64,000 nucleotides of DNA from Pseudomonas cavernae (GCF_003595175.1 NZ_CP032419.1:2604001-2668000), one strand, 5' to 3'. Positions 1 through 8,860 are shown, numbered from the stretch's first letter. Numbers and translations: made by a program. The notes: generated by a model from the letters alone, not told the origin.

Positions 1-1268
1 CTGTGACGTCCCGGTGGCCCCGGCCAGATCAACGCCTCGCCACTCTCGTAGCGGGCGCCGGGCACCTCGACCGGGCGACCGCTGGCCAGGTCGACCTTCT
101 CCGCCCAGGTGACCTTGCCGATTTTCTCCGCCGAGATCAGCTTGCCGGTCTCGCGATCGATGACATAGAAGAAGCCGTTCTTCGGCGCGTGCATCAGCAC
201 CCGGCGTGGCTTGCCCTCCACCTGCAAGTCCGCCAGCACCATGTCCATCGCCGAGTTGTAGTCCCACATCTCGCCCGGCGTGGTCTGGTAGTGCCAGGCA
301 TATTCGCCGCTGTCGGCATCCAAGGCGACGATCGAGGACAAGTACAGGTTGTCGCCGCCACCAGGGCTGCGGATCTTGCGGTTCCACGGCGCGCCGTTGC
401 CGGTGCCGATATAGACCCGGTTGAATTGCGGGTCGTAGGTCAAGGAGTTCCAGGCGGTGCCGCCGCCACCATGTTTCCACCACTCGCCGGTCCAGGTCTT
501 GGCGGCCATTTCCATGGCCTTGTTTTCAAAACCATCGGCCGGATTGCCCGGTACGGTGTGGAAACGCCAGGCCTGTTTGCCGGTCTGCGCATCGTAAGCG
601 GTGACATAGCCGCGCAGCGGACCGTTGTCGGCGCCACCGAAGCCGATCAGCACCTTGCCGTTGAAGGCCAGCGGCGCACCGGTGATCTGTGCATGGGTGT
701 CTGGGTCGGTGGTCTGGGTCGACCAGACCTGCTGGCCGGTCTGCATCGCGATGGCAATCAGACGGCCATCGCCGGTGCCGACAAACACCTTGTCGCTCCA
801 CATGGCCAAGCCACGGTTCATCCCCCAGTACATGCGCTGGCGTGCGGGATTGTGCTCGCGAAAAGCCTCGGTCACCTTCGGATCAAAACGCCACAGGGTC
901 TTGCCGGTTTTCGCCTCGACCGCATACACCACGCTGAAACTGGCGCTGAAATAGATCACGCCGTCCTTGACCAGCGGCGTCGCAACCAGCGAGGTCGCCT
1001 CCGGCACATCCATGGCCCACGCTAGGCCCAGACGCTTGACCGAGTCACGGTCGATCTTGGCCAGCGGACTGAAACGCTGCTCCGAGTAGTTACGGCCGTA
1101 GGCCAGCCAGTTATGGCCCGGCTCGTCGGCGGCGATTGCCTGGGCATCGACGTCAGCGGCCAGCACCTGTCCGCCCCATAACAGCGCCAGGCTGCAGGCC
1201 GCCAGACACACCGTGACGCCCAGCGAACGGAAAATCCGATACGGCTTCATCTTCTTGTTGTTCTCCAT
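1..1268 (-). CDS. PQQ-dependent alcohol dehydrogenase (methanol/ethanol type), C-terminus outside window
   Basis: Periplasmic quinoprotein that should oxidise an alcohol or aldehyde using PQQ. About 422 residues are visible; the gene runs off the left edge. The ATG at 1268 is chosen because GAGGAG lies about 7 bases upstream; a second in-frame ATG is at 1250. Residues about 8-38 form a Sec-type signal peptide. Propeller-blade features are seen: repeated AYDAQTGKQAW and VYAVEAKTGKTLW style W-motifs, VGTGDGRL, a YIGTGNGAPWN segment and a PGPPGRHS segment near the edge. The start lies 11 bases after the stop of the upstream FAD dehydrogenase, so the two are probably co-transcribed. Whether a C-terminal cytochrome c domain exists cannot be seen here. 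The substrate is unknown. Confidence 0.9.
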   Translation of the reverse strand, partial: MENNKKMKPYRIFRSLGVTVCLAACSLALLWGGQVLAADVDAQAIAADEPGHNWLAYGRNYSEQRFSPLAKIDRDSVKRLGLAWAMDVPEATSLVATPLVKDGVIYFSASFSVVYAVEAKTGKTLWRFDPKVTEAFREHNPARQRMYWGMNRGLAMWSDKVFVGTGDGRLIAIAMQTGQQVWSTQTTDPDTHAQITGAPLAFNGKVLIGFGGADNGPLRGYVTAYDAQTGKQAWRFHTVPGNPADGFENKAMEMAAKTWTGEWWKHGGGGTAWNSLTYDPQFNRVYIGTGNGAPWNRKIRSPGGGDNLYLSSIVALDADSGEYAWHYQTTPGEMWDYNSAMDMVLADLQVEGKPRRVLMHAPKNGFFYVIDRETGKLISAEKIGKVTWAEKVDLASGRPVEVPGARYESGEALIWPGPPGRH

Positions 1269-1279
1269 GAGTAGTCTCC

Positions 1280-2755
1280 TCAACCCAGCCGGCGGGCGGC
1301 AGCGCCCGCGCCGGCGATACGCCCGAGCACCGAGCCGGACGTCAGCCCGGCGCCACCGGCGTATTTCACGTAATAGAGATTGCCGACCAGCTCGCCGGCG
1401 GCGTAGAGGCCGGGAATGACCTGACCCTCCTCGTCGATCACTTCGGCTTGGCTGTTCACCTTCAGCCCGCCGAAGGTGAAGGTGATGCCACAGGTCACCG
1501 CGTAGGCTACGAAGGGCGGGCGCTCCAGGGGATTCGCCCAGTTGGATTTGGGAATGGCCAGGCCAACGGTCGAACGGCCGTCGCGCACGGCCGGATTGAA
1601 CGGCACTTCACGGCTTACTGCAGCGTTGTAAGCACGCAGCGTATCGAGCAGGGCGTTGACGTTGACACCCTCCAGCTTCGCCGCCAGTTCTTCCAAGGTG
1701 TTGGCCTGGATGCGCGTCGCCTGGCGTACCCGGTATTCGTCCGGCAGCAGCGGCTCGCTGTGCTGGTCGAACAGCTGCCAGGCGATGCCACCCGGTTGCT
1801 GCAGCACCTTGGCGCCCATGCCCGAGTAGGTGTAGTTGCGAAAGTCCAAGCCCTCGTCGACGAAGCGCTTGCCCTCGGCGTTGACCACCACGCCGAGGTG
1901 GAAATAGTTCTTCTGCTGGTTGAGCAGGTTGAGGTCGCCCTGCTCGGGCGCATTGACATCGTAGAACACCGCGTGGCAACCCGACCAGTTGCCATGCGCG
2001 GCCGCGCCGATGTCCATAGCCATGCGGATGCCGTCGCCGGTGTTGTAACGCGAGCCGCGCACCTTGGCCAGGTCCCAGCCCGGCCCCAGGTACTTGGCGC
2101 GCCACTCCAGATTGGCGTGGAAACCGCCGGTGGCCAGGATCAACCCGGCGGCACTGAAGCGCTGGCCGTTGGCACACTCGACCTGCCAACGCCCTTGTTC
2201 ATCGCGGCTCAGGCGCTGGGCTCGGCAACCGTAATGCAGCTCGACGCCATTGCGCTCGGCCCGCCGCATCAGCGCCTCGACCAGGCCCAGGCCGCCGCCG
2301 GACACCTCCACGGTGAGACCGCCCCAGAACTTGTACTTACCCTCGACCTTGAACGCCTGGCGGCCGAAGATCGGCATGAAGCGCACGCCCTGGCGGGTCA
2401 TCCACTGCAAGGTGGCGAAGCCCTCGGTGACGACGGTGTCGAGCACCTCGGGGTCGGCACGGTATTGGCTCTGCGCGGCCAGCTCGGCGAAGAACTCCTC
2501 CTGGGTATAACTGCCGAAATCACTGTTCTCGATCTCGCTGTCGAGTAGGTCGGGCATCAGCTCGCGTAGATCCTCGACCCCCCGATAAGCGACGCGAAAG
2601 GCACCGCCGGTATGTGCCGAGTTGCCCCCGCGCTGTTCCACGGGCGCCCGCTCCAGCAGCGCCACGCGAGCCCCCTGCTCGCGCGCCGACAACGCCGCGC
2701 ACAGGCCGGCATTGCCGCCGCCGAGCACAATCACATCGTAATGATTCATTTCCAT
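1280..2755 (-). CDS. FAD-dependent dehydrogenase, tricarballylate dehydrogenase/fumarate reductase family (TcuA-like)
   Basis: 491-residue flavoprotein of the FAD-binding-2 superfamily, which removes or adds hydrogen across C-C bonds of acids or ketones. The N-terminal dinucleotide fold is clear (VIVLGGGNAGLCAALSA, then LLERAP about 20 residues later), followed by the RGGNSAHTGG segment typical of TcuA-like enzymes. The C-terminal FAD motif IPGLYAAGELVGN and a glycine-rich tail (KYAGGAGLTSGSVLGRIAG) complete the domain. There is no signal peptide, so it is probably cytoplasmic. The start is ambiguous: the first ATG (2755) lies only two bases after AGGGG, while an ATG at 2749 has better spacing. 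It is transcribed with the downstream PQQ dehydrogenase, suggesting one oxidation pathway. The substrate is not inferable. Confidence 0.85.
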   Translation of the reverse strand: MEMNHYDVIVLGGGNAGLCAALSAREQGARVALLERAPVEQRGGNSAHTGGAFRVAYRGVEDLRELMPDLLDSEIENSDFGSYTQEEFFAELAAQSQYRADPEVLDTVVTEGFATLQWMTRQGVRFMPIFGRQAFKVEGKYKFWGGLTVEVSGGGLGLVEALMRRAERNGVELHYGCRAQRLSRDEQGRWQVECANGQRFSAAGLILATGGFHANLEWRAKYLGPGWDLAKVRGSRYNTGDGIRMAMDIGAAAHGNWSGCHAVFYDVNAPEQGDLNLLNQQKNYFHLGVVVNAEGKRFVDEGLDFRNYTYSGMGAKVLQQPGGIAWQLFDQHSEPLLPDEYRVRQATRIQANTLEELAAKLEGVNVNALLDTLRAYNAAVSREVPFNPAVRDGRSTVGLAIPKSNWANPLERPPFVAYAVTCGITFTFGGLKVNSQAEVIDEEGQVIPGLYAAGELVGNLYYVKYAGGAGLTSGSVLGRIAGAGAAARRLG

Positions 2756-2942
2756 CGCCCCTCGGCAGAAAACTCGGTGCTGCCCCTAGGGCTGGCAGCT
2801 TTTGCCGAATTATCTGCAGGGACCCAACGCGATTACAGGCGGCCCGGCCGAAGGGGCTTTTCACTAAACCTGCAAGGTGTCGACCAGGCGCAGCGCAAAC
2901 AACCCTCGACCAGGTGCGCTACGGCGAGCCGCATGACGCTGC

Positions 2943-5066
2943 TCAGAATTGATAGGACAAATTGGCGCCTGCGTACCATGACAGCCCCGGCGCCGCTTCG
3001 TAGAAGCGGCCGTTGCCATCACCGACGATCACCGAACCGACGTACTGGCGATCCAGCAGGTTGTCCAGGCGCAAGGTCTGCTGGAAGGTCCAGGGCGCGT
3101 GTTTCTGCTCGAAGCGGGCGCGCCAGTTGAACACGCTGTAGGCCGGGGCGGGGCGCGCATTGTTGCTGTCTTCGACATAGACCTTGCTGCGGTACAGGCC
3201 CTCGATAGCGGTACTGAGCCAGTCGCGGGGCTGCCAGTTGAGTTCGGCGAACAGGGTGTTCTGCGGGATGCCGGGCAGGTAGTTGCCCTCGTCGACGCGC
3301 TTCTGGCTGGCACCGCTGCCGCTGATAAAGTCGCTGTCGTAGGTTGCTTGCAGATGGGTATAAGCGATGTGGGTGCTCCACTGCTCGCTGATCTGGCTTG
3401 CCAGTGCCAGCTCGAAGCCGCGGCGCAGGGTGCGTCCGGCGTTTTGATAGCTGGTGCGCCCACCCACCGATTGCGCGACCACCAGCTCATCTTCGGTGCT
3501 GATCTGGAACAGCGCGGCATTGATCCGCGTGCGGTCACCGAGCAGAACCTTCAGACCCACTTCGTATTGCTTGCTGGTGGCAGGCTTCAAGCCGAAGTTG
3601 AAGCCTTCACGGCCGCCGGGGGCATAGGCCAATTCGGCCTGGGTCGGGGTTTCGAAGCCTTTGCCGACGCTGACATAGCCATGCAAGTTCGGGGCGAAGG
3701 CGTACATCACGCTGAGCGCCGGGTTGTTCTGCTGGTAGCGTTTGTCACCACTGGCGTCACCGTTGCTGAGGAAGTGGTCAGCGACTTCCAACTGCATGGT
3801 GCTGTGGCGCAGCCCGGCCTGGATCGTCCAGTTGTCGATGGCCCAGTTGGCTTGCCCATAGGGATCGAGGCTGGTGGCGGTATCGACTTCATCGCGGCGC
3901 AGTTCGCCCTTGATGCCTGTTTGGCTGCCAATGAAATTCTGGAAGCCGCGACGGTCGTCTTCGCTCCGGTCGAAGTCCAGCCCGGCGATCAGGGTCAGCT
4001 CGCCCGGCGCGCTGCTGACCGGTTGCAACCAGCGCACCCCGGCGCCGTAGAACGTCCGGTCAAAGTCGACCACGCCGCCGCCCCGCTCACTCGCCGGAGT
4101 GCCTTTGGGAATCGACAAGTACTGAATCACGCTGCGCTCGCCGGTGTAGGCATTGAGCTGCAAGGTCGCCTCACCCATGTAGCGCTCGTAGTTCATCCCC
4201 AACTGCTGGTGGTCGATGCTTTTGCGGGTGTTGTAGAGCTGCGCGTTGGCCGTGACCGAACGCGGGTCGGCTTTATAGGCTTCCCAGGTTTGCCCCAGCG
4301 GGTCCTGCGTGCCGTTCTGCTCAAGGCTGCTGTAGATCAGCGCCAGTTTGCTGTCGGCGTCGGGGTCAAGGTTGAGCTTGGCAAAGGTCTGGTCGCGTCG
4401 CGCGGCGCTGTGGTCGCGGTAGCCGTCGGTGTCCAGGCGCGAGGCGTCGAGCACAAACCCGGCGCCGGCCACTGCGCCTTCGGCGCTGAGGTGGTTCTTG
4501 CTCAGACCGTCGCTGCCGATCAGAGTCTCAGCGCCAATGCGCGGAGCGCCCTCACCATCTCGGGAGAACAGCTGGATCACGCCACCGGCATTGCTGCCAT
4601 ACAGAGTAGCGACCGGGCCACGCAGCACTTCGATGCGCTCGGCGGTATCGAGATTGAAAGTCGCCGCCTGGCCTTGGCCGTCCGGGGTACTGGCTGGAAT
4701 GCCGTCAGCAATCAGCTTGAGGCCGCGCACGCCGAAGGCCGCGCGCGCACCGAAGCCGCGCGAGGATATTTGCAGATCCTGGGCGTAGTTCTGGCGGTTC
4801 TGCACCACCAGTCCCGGCACCCGATTGAGGACTTCGGAAGCATTGATACCGAGCTGGCCGTCACTGATTTGCTGCTGATCGAGGCTATCCACCGAGAATG
4901 GCAGGTCGAAGCTGTCATCCGGCCTGTAGGTGCCGCTGACGACCAGAGCATCGAGCAGCACTGCGCTCTCCCGAGCCTGTACCGCGTCCCCCTGCCCCAA
5001 GCAAACCGCGGCAACCGACAACCCGTACAAAAACATCGATGGTCTGAATAGCGTCGGATGTTTCAT
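2943..5066 (-). CDS. pqqU: TonB-dependent outer-membrane receptor, PqqU/YncD-like (PQQ importer)
   Basis: 707-residue TonB-dependent receptor. The ATG at 5066 is chosen over an upstream in-frame start at 5153 because AGGAG lies 7 bases before it and a clean signal peptide (residues about 1-31) follows. The plug domain holds VQNRQNYAQDLQISSRGFG and DGIPASTPDGQGQ, and the barrel carries KGELRRDE and DRQYVGSVIV; the chain ends in Phe as outer-membrane barrels do. These segments match, from memory, E. coli YncD, since renamed PqqU because it imports pyrroloquinoline quinone. The neighbouring PQQ dehydrogenase on the same strand supports this. It could still import another small cofactor or siderophore. 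A 187-base gap separates it from the FAD dehydrogenase. Confidence 0.82.
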   Translation of the reverse strand: MKHPTLFRPSMFLYGLSVAAVCLGQGDAVQARESAVLLDALVVSGTYRPDDSFDLPFSVDSLDQQQISDGQLGINASEVLNRVPGLVVQNRQNYAQDLQISSRGFGARAAFGVRGLKLIADGIPASTPDGQGQAATFNLDTAERIEVLRGPVATLYGSNAGGVIQLFSRDGEGAPRIGAETLIGSDGLSKNHLSAEGAVAGAGFVLDASRLDTDGYRDHSAARRDQTFAKLNLDPDADSKLALIYSSLEQNGTQDPLGQTWEAYKADPRSVTANAQLYNTRKSIDHQQLGMNYERYMGEATLQLNAYTGERSVIQYLSIPKGTPASERGGGVVDFDRTFYGAGVRWLQPVSSAPGELTLIAGLDFDRSEDDRRGFQNFIGSQTGIKGELRRDEVDTATSLDPYGQANWAIDNWTIQAGLRHSTMQLEVADHFLSNGDASGDKRYQQNNPALSVMYAFAPNLHGYVSVGKGFETPTQAELAYAPGGREGFNFGLKPATSKQYEVGLKVLLGDRTRINAALFQISTEDELVVAQSVGGRTSYQNAGRTLRRGFELALASQISEQWSTHIAYTHLQATYDSDFISGSGASQKRVDEGNYLPGIPQNTLFAELNWQPRDWLSTAIEGLYRSKVYVEDSNNARPAPAYSVFNWRARFEQKHAPWTFQQTLRLDNLLDRQYVGSVIVGDGNGRFYEAAPGLSWYAGANLSYQF

Positions 5067-5352
5067 CTGCTGACTCCTGCGTGAAAAACACCCGTGCAGC
5101 ACTGCAGAGAAACGGCAGCCGCAACCGGACCTCAAGCAACGCAGCGAGTACAAGCGGCAGTCAGCACATTGACTGAACTGCTACTCCGACCGGATGCCGG
5201 GTCGCGATTATTTTCTGAATGACGGAACACTCCACAGGCAAGAATCCCGAACACGCCTTTCGGAAATCTCGCAAGGTCTCGGTCAACTACGCACTTAGAA
5301 TCAGGAGGGAGGGACGCCTTTGTACGTAGCACTCGCACAGAAGGAACATAAA

Positions 5353-5532
5353 ATGATGAAAACAAGAAAAACGTTCATTTTCCTTTCGGTTTTATTGGCA
5401 TTAACGCTCTCGGCAGTGTCTTACAGGATCGCCATAACCAAGCCTGACAAGCCAACCGTGTTTGCTTGCCCCTACTCCATCCATGGCTGCGCCATGCCGT
5501 TCAACTTCAAAGGCTGGCCCAGTATTCCGTGA
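5353..5532 (+). CDS. small membrane-anchored or secreted peptide, 59 residues
   Basis: Not a recognised family. ATG at 5353 with AAGGA seven bases upstream. Residues about 8-24 form a hydrophobic helix after a basic start (MMKTRKTF), consistent with a signal peptide or membrane anchor. The exported part is short, with two cysteines six residues apart (ACPYSIHGCA) that could form a disulfide, and ends in GWPSIP. It is transcribed divergently from pqqU, about 290 bases away, with a good ribosome site, so it is probably expressed. Its function is unknown. It lacks the Glu...Tyr pattern of PqqA and is not offered as a PQQ precursor. Confidence 0.55.
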   Translation: MMKTRKTFIFLSVLLALTLSAVSYRIAITKPDKPTVFACPYSIHGCAMPFNFKGWPSIP

Positions 5533-5806
5533 GTCGTGGGGGTTATTCCAGCTCGATGAGGACTCCTTCGCGTCGCGCTGAGCGGAGATCAACGTCTGCT
5601 GAGGACCTGCCATGGTCCCGAGTCCAGTCATCTGCGCTTCGCGCGTGAGGCGGCAAGGATCGGTACAAGGGCCCAATGATCAGTCTGCACCGCGCCGCCC
5701 TCGAGAAAACTGTGATCGCGGGGGCGCTCTGGATATCACCAACTAGCTACATGAATCGAGTTGCTTGCCTGGGTGGCGTCCGCTATTTCACATGCAGGGA
5801 GAGTTT
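5533..5806. other. intergenic stretch with no recognised gene
   Basis: No ORF with a credible ribosome site is seen. The sequence lies at the edge of the IS-remnant zone and is probably scarred intergenic DNA. Confidence 0.4.
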
Positions 5807-5827
5807 CTAGGGGCTGTTGACGTTTCG
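5807..5827 (+). repeat. solitary IS-type end, CTAG plus GGG(T)CTGTTGACGTTTCG
   Basis: CTAG followed by GGGCTGTTGACGTTTCG. It differs by one missing T from the terminal repeat of the 270-bp element at 36837-37106. No partner end is found nearby, so it looks like one surviving end of a related element. Confidence 0.5.
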
Positions 5828-5881
5828 AGCCAGAAGCGTTGAAGAGGAGAAGCAAACCCGCAGAATTGAGGTTCCTACACC

Positions 5882-5941
5882 GAGGGTGTGCAGAATTTCG
5901 TGTAAACGAAACCCCGTTTACACGAAATTCTGCACACCCTC
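5882..5941. repeat. 60-bp near-complete palindrome with IS256-like termini
   Basis: Two perfect 27-base arms (5882-5908 and 5915-5941) enclose only six bases, AAACCC. Each arm starts GAGGGTGTG outside and ends GTGTAAACG inside. The arm resembles IS256-family terminal repeats in having an AATT..GTGTAAA block; this is from memory. It looks like an IS reduced to its two ends, and could also act as a strong hairpin. No clear target duplication is visible. Confidence 0.65.
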
Positions 5942-6122
5942 TTCTCTGGACGACCTCCTGAACAAAATTCGACGGGAGACAATTGAGAACCTGACCGACA
6001 ACTCCGCTGAAGAATAAGCCGCTTGAAACTATTTGAGGGCCGGATCAATAGCGCTCGAAAGAGTTCTGTAGATGACCGTGAGCTGACCGTGGAAAGCCAA
6101 AATTTAACGGGCTATCGCGCGC

Positions 6123-7805
6123 TTAGAGATATTTATCCGTGACGGCGCCTTCCGAGGCACTGGACACGGTATTGGCGTATTTGGCCAGCACCCCGCGCTT
6201 GTACAGGGGTTCCGGGCGTACCCAGCGGGTCTTGCGCTCGGCCAGCTCGGCGTCGGAGACAGCGACCGTGATCTGCCGGGTTTCGGCGTCGATGGTGATC
6301 TTGTCGCCGTTCTCGATCAGCGCGATGGGGCCGCCGTCAAAGGCCTCGGGCGTGATATGACCCACCACAAAACCGTGGGAGCCGCCGGAGAAGCGGCCGT
6401 CGGTGATGAGTGCGACCTCCTTGCCCAGCCCCTTGCCCATGACGGCAGAAGTCGGCGAGAGCATTTCGCGCATGCCGGGGCCGCCCTTGGGGCCTTCGTA
6501 GCGGATCACGATGACGTCGCCGGCTTTGACTTCGCCATTGAGGATGCCGGCCAGCGCGCCTTCCTCGCCGTGGTAGACACGGGCCCGGCCTTCAAAGCGC
6601 AGGCCTTCCTTACCGGTGATCTTGGCCACCGCGCCCGTGGGCGAGAGGTTACCGCTCAGCACCACTAGGTGGGAGTCCTTCTTGATGGGCGCATCGAAGG
6701 GTAGGATCACGTCCTGACCTGCCGGGTAGTCGGCCACGCTTTCCAGATTTTCGGCCAGGGTCATGCCGGTGACCGTGAGCACATCGCCGTGCAGCATGCC
6801 GGCGGCCAGCATGCGCTTCATCAGGGGTTGGATGCCGCCGATGGCGACCAACTCGCTCATCATGTATTTGCCGCTGGGGCGCAGGTCGGCCACCACCGGG
6901 GCGTCCTTGCCCAGACGCACGAAGTCGTCCAGGGTCAGGTCCACGTCCACGGCATTGGCCATGGCCAAGAGATGCAGCACGGCATTGGTGGAGCCGGCCA
7001 GGGCGATCACGACCCGAATGGCGTTTTCAAAGGCCTTCTTGGTCATGATGTCGCGCGGCTTGATGTCACGCTTGAGCAGCTCCATGATCTGCTCACCGGC
7101 GCGGAAGCAGTCCGAGGCCTTGTTGCTGCTGATGGCGTCCTGGGCGCTGGAGCCGGGCAGGCTCATGCCCATGGCCTCAATGGCCGAGGCCATGGTATTG
7201 GCCGTATACATGCCGCCGCAGGAGCCGGGGCCAGGAATGGCCACTTCCTCGATCTGCTTGACCTGGATCTCGCTGATGTCACCACGCGCGTGCTGACCCA
7301 CGGCCTCGAACACGGAAATGATGTCGGTGTGGCCGGCGCCCGGCCTGATGGTACCGCCATAGACAAAAATGGATGGACGATTCAGGCGCGCCATGCCGAT
7401 GATGCAGCCCGGCATATTCTTGTCGCAGCCGCCCACGGCCACGAGGCCGTCAAAGCCTTCGCAGCCGGCCACGACTTCAATGGAGTCGGCGATGACTTCA
7501 CGCGACACCAGCGAATACTTCATGCCTTCGGTGCCGTTGGCGATACCGTCGGAAATAGTGATGGTATTGAAGATCACGGATTTTCCGCCGGCGGCATCGG
7601 CACCCTTGCCGGCTTCTTCGGCCAGCTTGTTGATGTGCATATTGCAGGGCGTGACCATGGCCCAGGTGGAGGCAATACCGATCTGCGGCTTTTTGAAATC
7701 CTCATCCGTGAAGCCCACTGCGCGCAGCATGGCACGGGCGGGAGCGGCTTCTACACCGTCAACCACTTGAGAGGAATATTTACGCAGATTGTCGTTGTCG
7801 CTCAT
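6123..7805 (-). CDS. ilvD: dihydroxy-acid dehydratase, short (560-residue) form
   Basis: Dehydrates 2,3-dihydroxy-isovalerate and 2,3-dihydroxy-3-methylvalerate to the 2-keto acids of valine and isoleucine synthesis; cytoplasmic Fe-S enzyme. Signature cysteines are in place: C54 (VTPCNMH), C127 (GGCDKNMPG) and C196 (GSCGGMYTANTM). The length matches the shorter type common in betaproteobacteria, whereas the usual Pseudomonas enzyme is about 612 residues, so this is probably an extra, acquired copy. No other ilv gene is adjacent. Its 5' side abuts a truncated IS110 transposase and its 3' side the IS-remnant stretch, supporting transfer. The ribosome site (GAGAAAAAG) is weak. All catalytic motifs are intact. 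Confidence 0.93.
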   Translation of the reverse strand: MSDNDNLRKYSSQVVDGVEAAPARAMLRAVGFTDEDFKKPQIGIASTWAMVTPCNMHINKLAEEAGKGADAAGGKSVIFNTITISDGIANGTEGMKYSLVSREVIADSIEVVAGCEGFDGLVAVGGCDKNMPGCIIGMARLNRPSIFVYGGTIRPGAGHTDIISVFEAVGQHARGDISEIQVKQIEEVAIPGPGSCGGMYTANTMASAIEAMGMSLPGSSAQDAISSNKASDCFRAGEQIMELLKRDIKPRDIMTKKAFENAIRVVIALAGSTNAVLHLLAMANAVDVDLTLDDFVRLGKDAPVVADLRPSGKYMMSELVAIGGIQPLMKRMLAAGMLHGDVLTVTGMTLAENLESVADYPAGQDVILPFDAPIKKDSHLVVLSGNLSPTGAVAKITGKEGLRFEGRARVYHGEEGALAGILNGEVKAGDVIVIRYEGPKGGPGMREMLSPTSAVMGKGLGKEVALITDGRFSGGSHGFVVGHITPEAFDGGPIALIENGDKITIDAETRQITVAVSDAELAERKTRWVRPEPLYKRGVLAKYANTVSSASEGAVTDKYL

Positions 7806-7871
7806 GACTTTTTCTCACATCAAAACCGTTGGCAGCCGCCTTTGAACGGCCCGGGAGCTTAGAGCTTTTTG

Positions 7872-8360
7872 CTAAAGACCAGCGAGTTGCGCTGGAAGTT
7901 GTAGCGAACTAAACCCGTACTCGGCGACCAAACCGCGAATCTGATCGGCCTTGGCCGTGCGCTGATGGATCAACCCGCTGCGGATGCGATGCGTCGCCTG
8001 GATATCCTGTTGCTCGATCGTCTTGATGGCGACGAAGCGCATGCTGGGGCGGCTCATCGCTTCACAGATTGCCTCGGCATCGTTGGCGTCGTTCTTGTTG
8101 CTCTTGACGTAGGGTTTGACGAACTGAGGCGCGATCAGCTTCACCCGAAATCCGCATGCCTGTAGCTGTCGCGCCCAATGGTGCGCACCGCCGCAACTTT
8201 CCATACCGATCTCACAACCGGGCTCGATCTTCTCCAGTACCGTTTGGAGCCAGCGATCGCGGGGCAGCCGCTGCCGCCAGACCGGCTTCTCATGACAATC
8301 CACACCGTGGATCTGAAACACGTTCTTGGCCGAGTCGACCCTCATGCGCATAAGCTTCAT
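7872..8360 (-). pseudogene. truncated IS110-family transposase
   Basis: Only the N-terminal RuvC-like DEDD domain of an IS110 transposase remains. The ATG at 8360 has AAGGAG seven bases upstream. Recognisable pieces are a VDSAKNVFQIHGVD start (first Asp), the IGMESCGGAHHWAR segment, LIAPQFVKPYVKSNKNDANDAEAI (Asp pair) and QIRGLVAEYG. The usual C-terminal half with the catalytic Ser (about 150 more residues) is absent; after residue about 150 the sequence no longer matches and a stop follows. The break coincides with the region just upstream of ilvD, so ilvD arrival or a deletion probably removed the 3' part. It should be inactive. Confidence 0.85.
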
Positions 8361-8460
8361 GTGTGGACTCCTTCTCACTGTTGACCGTAGTTCGCACCTT
8401 CAGTCTGGCACTTCAAGATGCCGAGGTGAGGAGGAGTCCATCCCATTGCTCGGGTCCAGA

Positions 8461-8592
8461 CTGTGTAAAAACGCCCAGAGAGATCTACTCGGTAGAAATG
8501 CGACTTGCTGTAAGGCGCTACAAGCGATTTTTTCCACTTGGGTATGGGGTCAAGTGCCCCCTAAAATATCCAGGATTTGCGTTTTTATACAG
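8461..8592. repeat. 132-bp MITE-like element
   Basis: CTGTGTAAAAACGC at 8461-8474 and GCGTTTTTATACAG at 8579-8592 are inverted with one mismatch. Nothing between them codes for a transposase. It fits a non-autonomous miniature element whose parent IS is not identified. Confidence 0.5.
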
Positions 8593-8659
8593 CCTCGGTT
8601 GAAAGCGGTCTGACAGCATCGGGCCAGATCGGGGCTCGCCAGGAAGGAACGATAAGCCC

Positions 8660-8851
8660 ATGACGATAGTTGATGCGACCATCGCCTTGCTGTTGGCCGC
8701 AAAGATTCACGGCACCAACGAGGCGATCAAAGCCACCGCCAAGCGCTGCGCCAAGCAACTGCCGCGGAGTAAGCGCGACTTGATGTTCTCGGTCATCGAC
8801 AGCTCGAATCCGCTCCTGCTGGTCGACTTCCTCGCCAAGAATCTCGACTGA
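8660..8851 (+). CDS. small conserved-looking protein, 63 residues
   Basis: Starts at ATG 8660 with AGGAAGGA upstream, a strong ribosome site. The product has no signal peptide or membrane segment and is a probable small helical protein: an Ala/Leu-rich first half, a basic middle (KATAKRCAKQLPRSKRD) and an acidic end (LLVDFLAKNLD). Short proteins of this look occur in Pseudomonas islands, but no family is assigned. It lies between the MITE and the convergent integrase gene, 9 bases from the latter's stop. Confidence 0.55.
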   Translation: MTIVDATIALLLAAKIHGTNEAIKATAKRCAKQLPRSKRDLMFSVIDSSNPLLLVDFLAKNLD

Positions 8852-8860
8852 ATTTTCTTG

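Noticed and set aside
3..1025. 340-codon plus-strand open frame at the left edge
   Set aside because: Antisense to the PQQ dehydrogenase, which shows clear propeller motifs.
3099..5051. 650-codon plus-strand open frame opposite pqqU
   Set aside because: Antisense shadow in GC-rich DNA; the minus strand has a full, recognisable receptor.
5817..6017. 66-codon ORF through the 60-bp palindrome
   Set aside because: Its coding would be the palindrome itself and it has no ribosome site.
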